Source: Dictyocoela muelleri (lineage: Eukaryota > Microsporidia). Taken from it: a stretch of DNA of 16,252 nt. The first letter of the stretch is position 1. Each line of letters starts with the position of its first letter. The notes beneath the pieces were generated by a model, which had not been told where the DNA came from, did no database searches, and was given only the letters and a program-made list of their open reading frames with translations. Location of the stretch: assembly GCA_016256075.1 (NCBI GenBank), contig SDVU01000270.1:1-16252 (forward strand), written 5' to 3'. The translations under genes were made by a program, and so were the position numbers. Shown piece by piece: positions 1 to 7,900 of this stretch.

Positions 1-210
1 GGAGAGTCCCTTCTGCTTCATTGTCATATTAGACCAAGTCTTAATCAGCTATACCACACTGGAACAGCTGTATATTATACTATAATTATATATTTATGAC
101 CGCTTGATGTCCATTGCCTCATTATTTATTAAAGAGTGACGTCAACGGGATTCGAACCACGAAACTTAAATTTTACATTCAAGAGTGAATACCACTGAGC
201 TATCGGGCCC
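1..210 (-). mobile_element. tRNA-derived SINE, 5' (head) part, cut by window edge
   Basis: Read on the minus strand this starts GGGCCCGATAGCTCAGTGGT at about 210 and runs off the window at base 1. It aligns with the first ~206 bp of the complete SINE at 10149-10605, at roughly 85 percent identity by eye. A tRNA-type A box (complement of 190-202) and a perfect B box (complement of 148-158) are present. Between them CTTGAA and TTTAAG can pair around a 7-nt loop, like an anticodon arm, but the acceptor and T stems do not close, so it is not a working tRNA gene. The body beyond the B box is unrelated to tRNA. The remaining ~250 bp, if present, lie left of the window. Confidence 0.8.
148..158 (-). 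promoter_or_regulatory. RNA polymerase III B box of SINE copy 1
   Basis: The minus strand reads GGTTCGAATCC, an exact match to the tRNA B-box consensus. It is paired with an A box, TAGCTCAGTGGTA, at the complement of 190-202; the spacing is normal for a tRNA-type internal promoter. Confidence 0.75.
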
Positions 211-319
211 AATTCATTTATAATTAATATAATTATGATTAATATAATTCTTTTATAATTCTTTATAATTAATTATTGATTTCAAGTTATTTTCTTATTT
301 TAACTTTTCATCACCCTCA
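211..319. promoter_or_regulatory. Short AT-rich leader of the CAP-G gene with CCC start signal
   Basis: Only 109 bp separate the SINE head from the CAP-G ATG. The stretch is nearly pure A/T with repeated TTATAATT-like words. It ends CACCCTCAATG, with CCC at 314-316 three bases before the ATG. A CCC (or GGG) motif next to the ATG is the described microsporidian start-proximal signal. The SAC3 gene and several transposases in this window have the same arrangement. Confidence 0.55.
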
Positions 320-2518
320 ATGAGTCTCGTCAACATTTTTGAAAATATACAAAACGAAAAAAGAATTCCGCAATTAAAAAAGGCATCATCAAATGAAATA
401 ATTGAAATTATATCGATATTAATTTGCAATGGTAAGAAAATATCACCATTAATAATTAAAAGTTTGCAAATTCTCGTTAAGAAGATCGATATGTGTGAAA
501 TGCAACTTATTAAGGATTATTTCATGATTAAAATTGATACGAAAAAGAATGTTGCTCGGCGTATTGTTGTTAAATTGATTAAATATCTTTTTGAAGAAGA
601 CGATTTACAAGATTTCTTTCCGAAATTTTGTGAAAAGTTGTTTGATCGTGATATTGGCGTCAGAAAAGAAGCTATTCGATTCTTAAGAAGTCGTCAGGAT
701 TGTCAGATAAATGAAAAGGTGAGTGTTTTAGCTGTTTTTAAGGAACTCTTGAGGTATGATAAAAATCCGAGCGTTAGAAAGGAAGTTCTCAAAGTTATAA
801 ATCTGAATAAAAAGACGTATAGTGCTGTAATTTCGAGATGTAGAGATAAAAACAAAAAAGTTCGTGATTTTTTTTATAATCAGGTTTTGCAAAATATCAA
901 TTTGAGGGAAATTAGTGTGGAGGATAAAAGAATTATTCTTAAAAGTTCATTTTTTGAACGTGAAATAAATGTTAAGGATCTATTTTTAGAACAAATCAAG
1001 AAGCAATATCAATTTCCAGAAGACATTTCTATTTTCATGTCTGATTTTTATGATGAAAATGTGGAGGAGAAAGTTATACCATTCTTTGAAACTATTTATG
1101 AGTCGTTGAATAGTGAATTTCATATTTTTAAGGAATGTATTCCACTTGGGATAGCTCAAAGATTGTCAGTTGTTGATAGTCGTGTATCTATTGGTAATTC
1201 AGCAATGTCATATTCAATCGGTGACGTTACGCCATCATCGATATTTCTAATCAAATCATTCTTAAATTTTGCAGAAAAGAAATACGGAAGAGATTCTTTA
1301 AAATTAATGCCTCTTGATGATTTCTGTATGCTTCTCTATCAAAAAGTAAAAATTGATATAGACTCAGGTGAAATAAGCGCTAATTCATCTCTTTATAAAA
1401 ATATGTTTGGTATTCTTAACTTCTACGACATATTTACGGAAGATGTTAAGAAAATCATTCTTGGTGTAATTTATAAACTCTTAATTTCAGGTTGTAGCAA
1501 CCCATCGGTGATCGAAGAATGCGTCATTTTCGCTAAAAAGACATTCAAAAATTTTATTAACGCAGATGATGATGAAATAAAATTTTTAGGTGCGACAATA
1601 GGCAAAATAATGAAATTAGAGTCATCTTTAAAAATTAGTATAAGAGACCATCTGCTTCTATTAAGTAAATATGTAATGAAACACATTCACCCAATTTCAG
1701 AAATACATAGGGCCATCATGAGAGAAATTATAAGTGATTTTAAAAATCCATATGAGCTAGATATTCTCTTTTTCTATCTTTTGAATATCAAATATTTAGA
1801 TCCTGAGGAGTATAATAATTATATCGAGGCACTTTTTGAGAATTTTAGATTTCATGACCGCGTAGATCTTCTCATTGATTTGTGGTTTTCTTTTGAAGAT
1901 GACCATGGCAAGATTGAAGATGTTTTAATTGTCTTTTTAAAGGATAAAGACAAAATCCTTAATAATTCATTATTTTCAATCTGTAAATTACTCTTATTTA
2001 AACCAATCACTGGCGTTCTTAAGCATGTTTTTGCTGAGTATTATTTTGGTGACGATGAAAATCTTCGTCAATTTTTAGTTGTTTTCTTGCATGAATTTTC
2101 AAAAAATAATTTACAGCTCATTATCGATGAATTTGAACAAATTTTTAACTTCATTACTCAACTTGCTAATGATAAAGCCGATGATACGAATAAGATTCAA
2201 AAAATATTTACAAATCAGGTTTTAAATAAAATTTATGATAACAAGGGAAGTTTGAAAGATTTTCTTTTGAAAATATCGATTTTTCTTATGCGGCAATGGA
2301 ATGATAATTTGGGCAATCTAGTTATGGGTGCTGATAGGAATTGCTGGGATGTTTCTTTTATTAAGAAAATTATTTTTTGTTTTTCTAAAATTACTAAGAA
2401 AGTTGAGAATAAGAGGGTGAAGGAATTCCTTTTAGAGTTGATTGCAACTGATGATGGTGAACCTATTGATCAGGTTGACCTTGAAGATTTAAGGAATCGT
2501 TTGGAAAATAATTTATAA
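320..2518 (+). CDS. Condensin complex subunit 3 (CAP-G/Ycg1-like) HEAT-repeat protein
   Basis: The 732-residue protein is a helical HEAT-type solenoid that best matches condensin subunit 3 (CAP-G, Ycg1, Cnd3). This non-SMC subunit partners the kleisin and helps load condensin on mitotic chromosomes. Seen directly: consecutive repeats with the family's D-x-x-x-x-V-R pattern near residues 107-121 (FDRDIGVRKEAIRFL), 143-160 (LLRYDKNPSVRKEVLKVI), 172-190 (SRCRDKNKKVRDFFYNQVL) and 201-222. Helical repeats continue to about residue 650, and the C-terminus is acidic (DDGEPIDQVDLEDL). There is no signal peptide or membrane segment. Animal and yeast homologues have about 1000 residues, so this one is shortened, as is common in microsporidia. 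The start is supported by CCC at 314-316. No intron or break is visible. Another HEAT protein cannot be fully excluded. Confidence 0.78.
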   Translation: MSLVNIFENIQNEKRIPQLKKASSNEIIEIISILICNGKKISPLIIKSLQILVKKIDMCEMQLIKDYFMIKIDTKKNVARRIVVKLIKYLFEEDDLQDFFPKFCEKLFDRDIGVRKEAIRFLRSRQDCQINEKVSVLAVFKELLRYDKNPSVRKEVLKVINLNKKTYSAVISRCRDKNKKVRDFFYNQVLQNINLREISVEDKRIILKSSFFEREINVKDLFLEQIKKQYQFPEDISIFMSDFYDENVEEKVIPFFETIYESLNSEFHIFKECIPLGIAQRLSVVDSRVSIGNSAMSYSIGDVTPSSIFLIKSFLNFAEKKYGRDSLKLMPLDDFCMLLYQKVKIDIDSGEISANSSLYKNMFGILNFYDIFTEDVKKIILGVIYKLLISGCSNPSVIEECVIFAKKTFKNFINADDDEIKFLGATIGKIMKLESSLKISIRDHLLLLSKYVMKHIHPISEIHRAIMREIISDFKNPYELDILFFYLLNIKYLDPEEYNNYIEALFENFRFHDRVDLLIDLWFSFEDDHGKIEDVLIVFLKDKDKILNNSLFSICKLLLFKPITGVLKHVFAEYYFGDDENLRQFLVVFLHEFSKNNLQLIIDEFEQIFNFITQLANDKADDTNKIQKIFTNQVLNKIYDNKGSLKDFLLKISIFLMRQWNDNLGNLVMGADRNCWDVSFIKKIIFCFSKITKKVENKRVKEFLLELIATDDGEPIDQVDLEDLRNRLENNL

Positions 2519-3051
2519 AAGTTGATCTTATCTTTATTGAGTTTAATTTTATTTCATGCGTATTTTTTTATTTATTTTTTGATTATTCGCATAAAATCTT
2601 TATGCATGTTGACAATATTCATAAAAAAGATTTAATTAAGTAAACGTTAATCATTGTCTTAAGACCATGCGTTCATATTGTTCAAATTATACGTCATTAT
2701 TAAGTTGGTAAATATTATTTATTTTCGTTCTTAAAATGACTCAGCAGAATAATTAATTATAAGATTTTTATAGATATTTAATAAACATTACTCTTTTACT
2801 GAGATTAATGTATTTTAACAATTCAAAGGATCTATTTGATTTTTATAAGACACTGAAACTATAAATATTCTAAAAATATATTAAAAAATCGACTTTATAG
2901 TTAAAAACATTAATTATATTTCAAATAAACTTTCAAATAATTTGAACAATTCACTGGAAGTTTCAGAGAGTGATAAAAATCAAGCTATTTGATTTATTAA
3001 AAATATCAAATCTTAATTTTCTTTTTAATTTATTTTAAAGTCACCCTTAAA
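2519..3051. other. AT-rich intergenic region between CAP-G and SAC3
   Basis: This 533-bp gap has no open frame of note and no transposon end I can recognise. It is almost entirely A/T, with weak self-complementarity (ACTATAAA near 2858 and TTTATAGT near 2893). It ends in the SAC3 start signal, CACCCTTAAAATG. The gap is long for a microsporidian intergenic space, which fits a large, expanded genome. Confidence 0.5.
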
Positions 3052-3054
3052 ATG
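3041..3054 (+). promoter_or_regulatory. CCC start-proximal signal of the SAC3 gene
   Basis: The sequence TCACCCTTAAAATG places CCC (3044-3046) five bases before the ATG at 3052. The 12-base core ACCCTTAAAATG recurs exactly at the start of the MULE relic (14778-14789), which strengthens the case that it is a real start signal. Confidence 0.6.
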
Positions 3055-5076
3055 AAGTTAGAATCGCAGTATGAAAAATTAAAACAGGATCGATTAAAAA
3101 GACCTGAAATTACAGGATCTATAAAAGGCGAATGTTTGGACTTTTGTCCTGAATTTGAAAAAATCGAACGGAAATTACGAAATGACATAAATTTCTTTGA
3201 ATCGAAGGTTCTTGTGAAGAAATATCAACGATCATCAGCCGGAAAACAAAGATCACTAGTTGAAGATGTACGACCAATAGAAGTTCTTGAAAAAACATTT
3301 GATCATCTTTTAAACTTGCTAAAAGATTATATTAAGACAATGCCTGATGAAATTTATCGTTTTGTTGAAGATAGGTGTCGAGCAATCAGACAAGATATAT
3401 CTATTCAGTCGCTTGACTGTGATCGAACAATAGAACTACTTCTTAAAATTTGTCGATTTCATATTTTCTTTAACCACTATCTTTATAATTCACCGTCTTT
3501 TGATATTCACCTCAATAAAGATCAGATCAGAAGAATCTTAATTACTCTCATGGATATACACGAAAACAGAAAGTTAAAAAGTGAGAAATTATTTAATTTA
3601 TACTCTATTTTAGAAAAAAATAATAAAAAATTATTGAATAGAATTGAAGAAGAGTACATTGCATATTACATACTTTCAAATCTTTCTGATAACGATGTTT
3701 ATTACAAAATGATCAAATATTCATCAAAGTCTTATCCGCACGAAAATACAAAAAATTTTTTAGTCGAACTTGCGCTGAAAATGATGATTGCGTATCAGAG
3801 AAACGATTGGATCGCATTTTTCAATATTTTGAAAAACGCACCTTTTTTGTTTTCCGCTGCATGCCTGTCATTTATTGATATTCAGAGAAAAAGTATAATT
3901 TGCATGAAACAATGTTTTTATGAAAAAATAAGTCTCGATTGGATCTCATCGCTGATCATGTGCGATGTGGATTATACAAAGGCATTAATTTTAAGGGAAG
4001 GTGTGGCAATTGAAGGGGATAAAATTAATTTTAAAGATAAAACAGCGGTACCTAAAGAAATTGTTTATAGGCCGCAAAAAATTTTTTACATTGAAAATAA
4101 ACGTGTTGATAATGTTGAATTTTATATAAAGCATGGGGATTTTATCTTTTATCTTGAACAAACGATTATAAAATTGTTCTTAAATCATTATTTAAAGTTT
4201 AAATTTAATAAATCTTCAGAGGTTAGAATTGAAAATGAAGGTAGGTTTAAAAAAGCTAAAGATGTAGATAATACCGAAAATATACTTTCGACTGATAAAA
4301 ATGAATTTATAATCCAAAATAATGATTTGTCAATTAAAAGAAGTAAAAAATGTAAATTAAAAAATGAAATTAACGAAAGAAGCGAACCTAAAACTAAAAT
4401 CGTTGAGGGACGCGATGTTGAACCTAAATTTAATGAGAGAAGCGGATTTTGTTCGATAAAAAACAAAATAATAACTGAAGCTTGTAATTCAATATTTAAT
4501 GAAAAGATTTATAGAATCATTACTACGCGTATTAAAAGGCATATCATTGATCAGAAAATATGTGAGTTATTGAATATTTGGCGTAAAAAAGTGGTAGAAA
4601 TGAAAATGAATCTCATTATTTGCGTCTTAGATAATTCTTTATTTTCAGCGGTTCTAAAGAAGAAAATGTGTGCATCTGAATTATCCAGATATGGTATTTA
4701 TTTTGTTAAAAGAGATGATATTGCGATGATTGATCTTTTAAAATATAAGTTGGCTATATTTTGTGCTCCTCAGAATGAAATTGCTGCATTGAAAACTAAA
4801 TATTATATGCTTAATAAATTTATTGATACCCCCGTGAATTTGATTAAACTTGTTGAGAATGGTACAATTCAAAGAAAATTAAGTGATTTGAAGTTTGTAA
4901 GAAAATTAAGGCTCCGCCAAATAATCAAAAATTTAGAAAAAAGTGAAGCAATAGCGAAAATGTGTGAAATCATAAAATCAGGTAAAAATAGTAAAGAAAC
5001 AGAAGCTGTCTTGCTAAGAGCTATTAAAGATGATAAATTTGATGATTGTGATGTTTTCGTTGAATCCAACAAATAA
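3052..5076 (+). CDS. SAC3/GANP-family protein, TREX-2 mRNA-export scaffold
   Basis: The 674-residue protein is a SAC3/GANP homologue. In other eukaryotes this is the scaffold of TREX-2, which tethers transcribed genes and mRNPs to the nuclear pore with Thp1, Sem1, Cdc31 and Sus1. Hallmarks seen: GECLDFCPEFEKIER at 26-40, VKKYQRSSAGK at 55-65, DVRP at 72-75, FVEDRCRAIRQD at 104-115 and RFHIFFNHYL at 135-144, followed by a helical region to about 330. Residues about 395-460 form a Lys/Glu/Asn-rich linker. A basic amphipathic helix follows (IYRIITTRIKRHII, about 484-497) and could correspond to the Cdc31/Sus1-binding segment; that is inference. Yeast Sac3 has about 1300 residues, and the FG-Nup-binding N-terminus is absent here because the domain starts almost at the ATG. 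The reading frame is intact. Confidence 0.9.
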   Translation: MKLESQYEKLKQDRLKRPEITGSIKGECLDFCPEFEKIERKLRNDINFFESKVLVKKYQRSSAGKQRSLVEDVRPIEVLEKTFDHLLNLLKDYIKTMPDEIYRFVEDRCRAIRQDISIQSLDCDRTIELLLKICRFHIFFNHYLYNSPSFDIHLNKDQIRRILITLMDIHENRKLKSEKLFNLYSILEKNNKKLLNRIEEEYIAYYILSNLSDNDVYYKMIKYSSKSYPHENTKNFLVELALKMMIAYQRNDWIAFFNILKNAPFLFSAACLSFIDIQRKSIICMKQCFYEKISLDWISSLIMCDVDYTKALILREGVAIEGDKINFKDKTAVPKEIVYRPQKIFYIENKRVDNVEFYIKHGDFIFYLEQTIIKLFLNHYLKFKFNKSSEVRIENEGRFKKAKDVDNTENILSTDKNEFIIQNNDLSIKRSKKCKLKNEINERSEPKTKIVEGRDVEPKFNERSGFCSIKNKIITEACNSIFNEKIYRIITTRIKRHIIDQKICELLNIWRKKVVEMKMNLIICVLDNSLFSAVLKKKMCASELSRYGIYFVKRDDIAMIDLLKYKLAIFCAPQNEIAALKTKYYMLNKFIDTPVNLIKLVENGTIQRKLSDLKFVRKLRLRQIIKNLEKSEAIAKMCEIIKSGKNSKETEAVLLRAIKDDKFDDCDVFVESNK

Positions 5077-5077
5077 A
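5072..5077 (+). terminator. Possible AATAAA poly(A) signal overlapping the SAC3 stop codon
   Basis: AATAAA spans the TAA stop of the SAC3 gene (5074-5076). Poly(A) signals overlapping or touching the stop codon are reported for compact microsporidian genes. In DNA this AT-rich the hexamer can arise by chance. Confidence 0.3.
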
Positions 5078-5552
5078 AATAATTAATATAATTGAGTTTA
5101 AATTTATGATTAGATATTTATGATTTGTTTAATTCCTTTATTTGGGTTAGTTATTTTTAATATTTTTTTTTAAAATTATGGCGCGCAAAATATGGAATAG
5201 GCGCAGTATTATATTTTTTTACTGATAAATGAAATTTGTCAAATTAATGTGAAGTCATTCTCATTAAGGAAACTGGGAAATATTTGAATTATTAATTTAT
5301 AAAAGCGTACTTCTAATATATGAATTGCATGTAATGTTTAATATGTGTTAAATTTTTTTATAAATATATGAATTGTTAGAATATAATCTAATCGAGATAA
5401 TAATCTTATGCTTTAAAATGATCATATTATTTTATTTTTGTTTGAAAAAATAATTGGCACAGAGATTTTACTCGGGATATAATTGAAGATATATACAATT
5501 AGCCTATGAAATAAGAAAAACATATTTGAGTTTCCCATGAATGGTTAATGTA
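5077..5552. other. AT-rich spacer downstream of SAC3, no gene seen
   Basis: I find no credible gene in this stretch. The only GC-richer islands are ATGGCGCGCAAAATATGG near 5178 and AGGCGCAG near 5199; the ATG there opens only a very short frame. A weak inverted repeat lies around 5399-5432. Confidence 0.45.
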
Positions 5553-5641
5553 TATTCACCTTTCTATATTTTTATAGAAAAGAAAATATAACAAACTAAA
5601 AATGACTACTGTCTTTTCTCGAATATAAATAGGTGAAAATA
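5553..5641. repeat. Small imperfect foldback repeat
   Basis: TATTCACCTTTCTATATT at 5553-5570 is an imperfect reverse complement of AATATAAATAGGTGAAAATA at 5622-5641, giving an ~89-bp hairpin. The right arm contains CGAATATAA, the core word of the 25-bp array that starts at 5684. It could be a decayed MITE, but in DNA this AT-rich the evidence is weak. Confidence 0.3.
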
Positions 5642-5683
5642 TTCGTTTTTTTTTCATATTTTTCAAAGCCTTAAAATTTAGAA

Positions 5684-5802
5684 TTCCCTCGATTATAAGG
5701 ATACTCCTCATAATCGAATATAAGGTAGGTCTTAAAAATCGAATAAAAGGAGGGTCTTTAAAATCGAATATAATGAGGGTCTATATAATCGAATATAAAG
5801 AG
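5684..5802. repeat. 25-bp tandem repeat array opening with TTCCCTCGA
   Basis: After TTCCCTCGATTATAAGG there are about four to five units of roughly 25 bp, built on AGGGTCTTTAAAATCG followed by AATATAAGG, with a few differences each. The same opening, TTCCCTCGAATATAAGG, bounds the mini-foldback at 7303-7395, so this looks like one end of a related transposon whose terminal repeat contains a tandem array. The 978-bp composite element inserted into the last unit; its target copy TATAAAGAG is at 5794-5802. Confidence 0.6.
5794..5802. repeat. Left target-site duplication of the composite foldback
   Basis: TATAAAGAG here is repeated exactly at 6781-6789, on the other side of the element at 5803-6780. 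Confidence 0.75.
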
Positions 5803-6076
5803 GGTTCAAAGTGCGAATAGGGTCCCCATTTGAGGGTCTTTATTTTTAATTTTGCCATTCCTGTTTCAAATGTCGAACTCAAAATTTTTTTTAAAAAAAT
5901 AAGCAAAAACATCAACAAAAAGATACAATTACATACAACAACATCACACACATGCGGTGTGTGATGTTCTTGTATGTAATTGTATGTTTTTGTTGATGTT
6001 TTTGCTTATTTTTTAAAAAAAATTACGCTCCAACATTTGAAACAGGAATGGCAAAATTAAAAATAAAGACCTTCAA
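5803..6076. repeat. First foldback unit (A1) of the composite
   Basis: The unit is almost wholly self-complementary. The left terminal repeat with TTTTGCCATTCCTGTTTC at about 5851-5868 is mirrored by GAAACAGGAATGGCAAAA at about 6039-6056. The centre is a long palindrome whose arms contain ATCACACAC and GTGTGTGAT around 5953. It keeps the uninterrupted form of the site (one AAAATTTT) where the 293-bp foldback entered unit A2. Confidence 0.7.
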
Positions 6077-6179
6077 TCTAATATTATTAAAATTAAGCAT
6101 AAAAGACCGAGAAAAGGGTTTAAAAAATAAATCAAGTTAAATAAAATGTATATCTAAGAATTTTATAATATAATTATTA

Positions 6180-6780
6180 GGAACTCATAGTGCGAATAGA
6201 GTTCCAATTTGAAGGTATTTATTTTTAATTTTCCCACCCCTGTTTCAAATGTCGGAGCGTAAAATTTTGGTACTACAACGGGTTAGGGACCTCCGAAAAA
6301 TTGAGCTTAAGAAAAAGTCTTAATAATAAAAAATAATAAAATTTTCTGGTAATTAAAATCAAAGAATAATATTTTTTATTATTTGTTATATTTCTATATT
6401 TAGTATGTTTCGCAGAACGAAATATACTAAATATAGTAATATAACAAAAAATAAAAATATTATTCCATGATTTTTAATTACCATAAAATTTTATTGTTTT
6501 TTTATATTTATACTTTTTCTTAAGCTCAATTTTTCGGGGGTCCCTAACCCGTTGTAGTACCAAAATTTTTTTTGGAAAACATAAAAAATCATAAAAAGGG
6601 ATACAATTACAAACAAATACATCAAACACCTTCGATGTGTGATGTTGTTGTTTGTAATTGTATTTTTTTTATGATTTTTTATGTTTTTCAAAAAAAAATT
6701 TACGCTCCGACATTTGAAAAGTGGAGGAAAAAATAAAAATAAAGACCTTCAAATGTGGGACCCTATTCGCACTTTGAGCC
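6180..6780. repeat. Second foldback unit (A2), interrupted by a nested MITE
   Basis: The left end GGAACTCATAGTGCGAATAG and the block ending TTTCAAATGTCGGAGCGT are direct repeats of the A1 left end. The right arm, with GCTCCGACATTTGAAAAGTG, closes the unit at 6780. Without the nested element (6269-6561 plus one 8-bp duplication) the unit would be about 300 bp, close to A1. No 9-bp duplication flanks A2 alone; the duplication surrounds A1 plus A2. Confidence 0.65.
6269..6561. mobile_element. Nested full-palindrome MITE (B) with 8-bp target duplication
   Basis: The terminal inverted repeats begin GGTACTACAACGGGTTAGGG. Their first ~49 bases match almost perfectly, and the arms stay clearly complementary for about 143 bp to a short CAGAA loop near 6413, so the whole element is one hairpin. 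AAAATTTT lies immediately outside each end (6261-6268 and 6562-6569), and the equivalent place in unit A1 has a single copy, which marks it as the target duplication. There is no coding capacity. An 8-bp duplication fits Merlin- or hAT-type mobilisation. Confidence 0.8.
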
Positions 6781-6789
6781 TATAAAGAG
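6781..6789. repeat. Right target-site duplication of the composite foldback
   Basis: TATAAAGAG, identical to 5794-5802. Confidence 0.75.
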
Positions 6790-6972
6790 AATTATCATAA
6801 CTAAGAAAATTTTTTTATATATAAAAAACTTATTTATATTTTACCAAATCTAGTTGTATATTTTTTTTCATTTAAAGTCAAAATTTATAAGTTTGAGGTG
6901 GATTTTCGGTGTCTTGTGAATAAAATAAATTAATATCTAAAAATAATATGTTCTTATAGGGTCATCGATCCA

Positions 6973-7212
6973 ATCCTCTGGAAGAAAAGGCTTGATTCAT
7001 CGGATATTGTATTAACAAATGGTAAATAATTAAACTTAAAATTTTTGGGAAATCTCATATAAATCATCTTTTCTAATCTGAAATATATTTTCTTCTTAGA
7101 AATTCAGCATAAAATGTAAAAATGACTGATATTTTTTTCTTTAAATATTTTAAGTTTAATATATATCACTTTTAAATCAATATTTAATTAATCCAGCTTT
7201 TTCTTCCAGAAT
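6973..7212. mobile_element. Foldback MITE (E), about 240 bp
   Basis: ATCCTCTGGAAGAAAAGGCT at the left pairs with AGCTTTTTCTTCCAGAAT at the right. Complementarity resumes further in at TTAAACTTAAAATTTT (about 7028-7043) and AAATATTTTAAGTTTAA (about 7143-7159). The arms total about 70 bp with mismatches around a ~100-bp AT-rich centre. No clear target duplication and no open frame were seen. Confidence 0.6.
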
Positions 7213-7302
7213 AGGGGAGCGTTAAGCGGGTAAAAACTGCTTTTTTTGTATTTGTTTTAAAATTATAAAAATCTTGGAATAAAATTTTTAAAAATTAATA
7301 AA

Positions 7303-7395
7303 TTCCCTCGAATATAAGGAGTCTCCTTATATTCTTATATAAAAACACCACCTCCTTATATTCGAATATAGGATGCCTCTTTATATTCGAGGGAA
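7303..7395. repeat. 93-bp mini-foldback with TTCCCTCGAATATAAGG ends
   Basis: The two ends, TTCCCTCGAATATAAGGAG and CTCTTTATATTCGAGGGAA, are near-perfect inverted repeats, and the interior repeats the word TATATTCGAATATA. It shares its terminal sequence with the 25-bp array at 5684-5802 and is probably a deletion derivative of the same element, or its other end. Confidence 0.6.
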
Positions 7396-7715
7396 GAAAG
7401 TATATATTAAAAATTAAAATTTATTTTATTATTTCATAACTCATTTGTATGAATATTTACTGGTACCCTGAGTATAAAATCAGTACAAATATAATATAAC
7501 TATTATATTAATTGTTGAATATATTTACAATTGCCAACATGTATAGTTATATCAACTTTTTTTTTAGTTCTCAGGTTTATCTTATTAATATTGTAAAAGT
7601 AACTTCAATGTAGCTGTGTATAAGTTTGTCGTTTTAAAATAAATCGAAAGAATATAAAAAATAAGAATTCACCACTGATTTTAAAACCCCTTAGAAATTT
7701 AAAATCGAATTTATA
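7396..7715. other. AT-rich spacer, no gene seen
   Basis: This ~320-bp stretch holds no convincing gene or repeat. It ends in the TA dinucleotide (7714-7715) that is the left target-site copy of the adjoining mariner-like element. Confidence 0.45.
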
Positions 7716-7870
7716 CAGCCTATTTCATTTTTATAGTCCCCACATGGCATTTTTATACTTCTCACATTGCATTTTTATTCCCCATATTGCATTTTTATAG
7801 TCCCTACATTGCATTTTTTTAGTCCATATATTGCATTTTTATAGTCCCCATATGCATTTTTATAGTCTAT
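7716..7870. repeat. Left terminal repeat of the mariner with 22-bp tandem array
   Basis: After the terminal CAGCCTATTTCA there are about six to seven units of 20-22 bp that begin TTTTATAGTCCCC and end TTGCAT, each with a few changes. The array is mirrored, inverted, at the other end of the element. It stops about 30 bp before the transposase ATG. Confidence 0.85.
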
Positions 7871-7900
7871 AATTATTTATATAAAAGTATTACCCCTTAA

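Larger units (their letters stand above)
5803..6780. mobile_element. Composite non-autonomous foldback DNA element with 9-bp target duplication
   Basis: The left end, GGTTCAAAGTGCGAATAGGG, matches the reverse complement of the right end, GGCTCAAAGTGCGAATAGGG. The inverted repeat continues for about 75 bp each side through a shared GGTCTTTATTTTTA block. A perfect 9-bp duplication, TATAAAGAG, flanks it. Inside are two copies of one foldback unit (5803-6076 and 6180-6780), each with a central palindrome containing ATACAATTACA and its complement. The inner boundary of the first unit lacks the last ~27 bp. A second foldback (6269-6561) sits inside the second unit. There is no coding capacity. A GG start and 9-bp duplication fit mobilisation by a Merlin- or MULE-type transposase, by inference only. 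Confidence 0.75.

Noticed and set aside
1-210. Functional tRNA gene
   Set aside because: A and B boxes are present, but the acceptor and T stems do not pair and the loop at the anticodon position lacks the expected T before the anticodon. The same sequence recurs as part of a SINE.
1471-1686. Minus-strand frame inside CAP-G, and similar ones inside SAC3 (4188-4466, 4869-5072)
   Set aside because: These are shadows of intact, well-matched plus-strand genes.
6491-6691. Minus-strand open frame of about 66 codons
   Set aside because: It lies wholly within the palindromic arms of elements A2 and B, and its composition follows the repeat, not a protein.
7716-7870. CRISPR-like repeat array
   Set aside because: The units are directly adjacent without spacers and lie in the inverted terminal repeat of a transposon.
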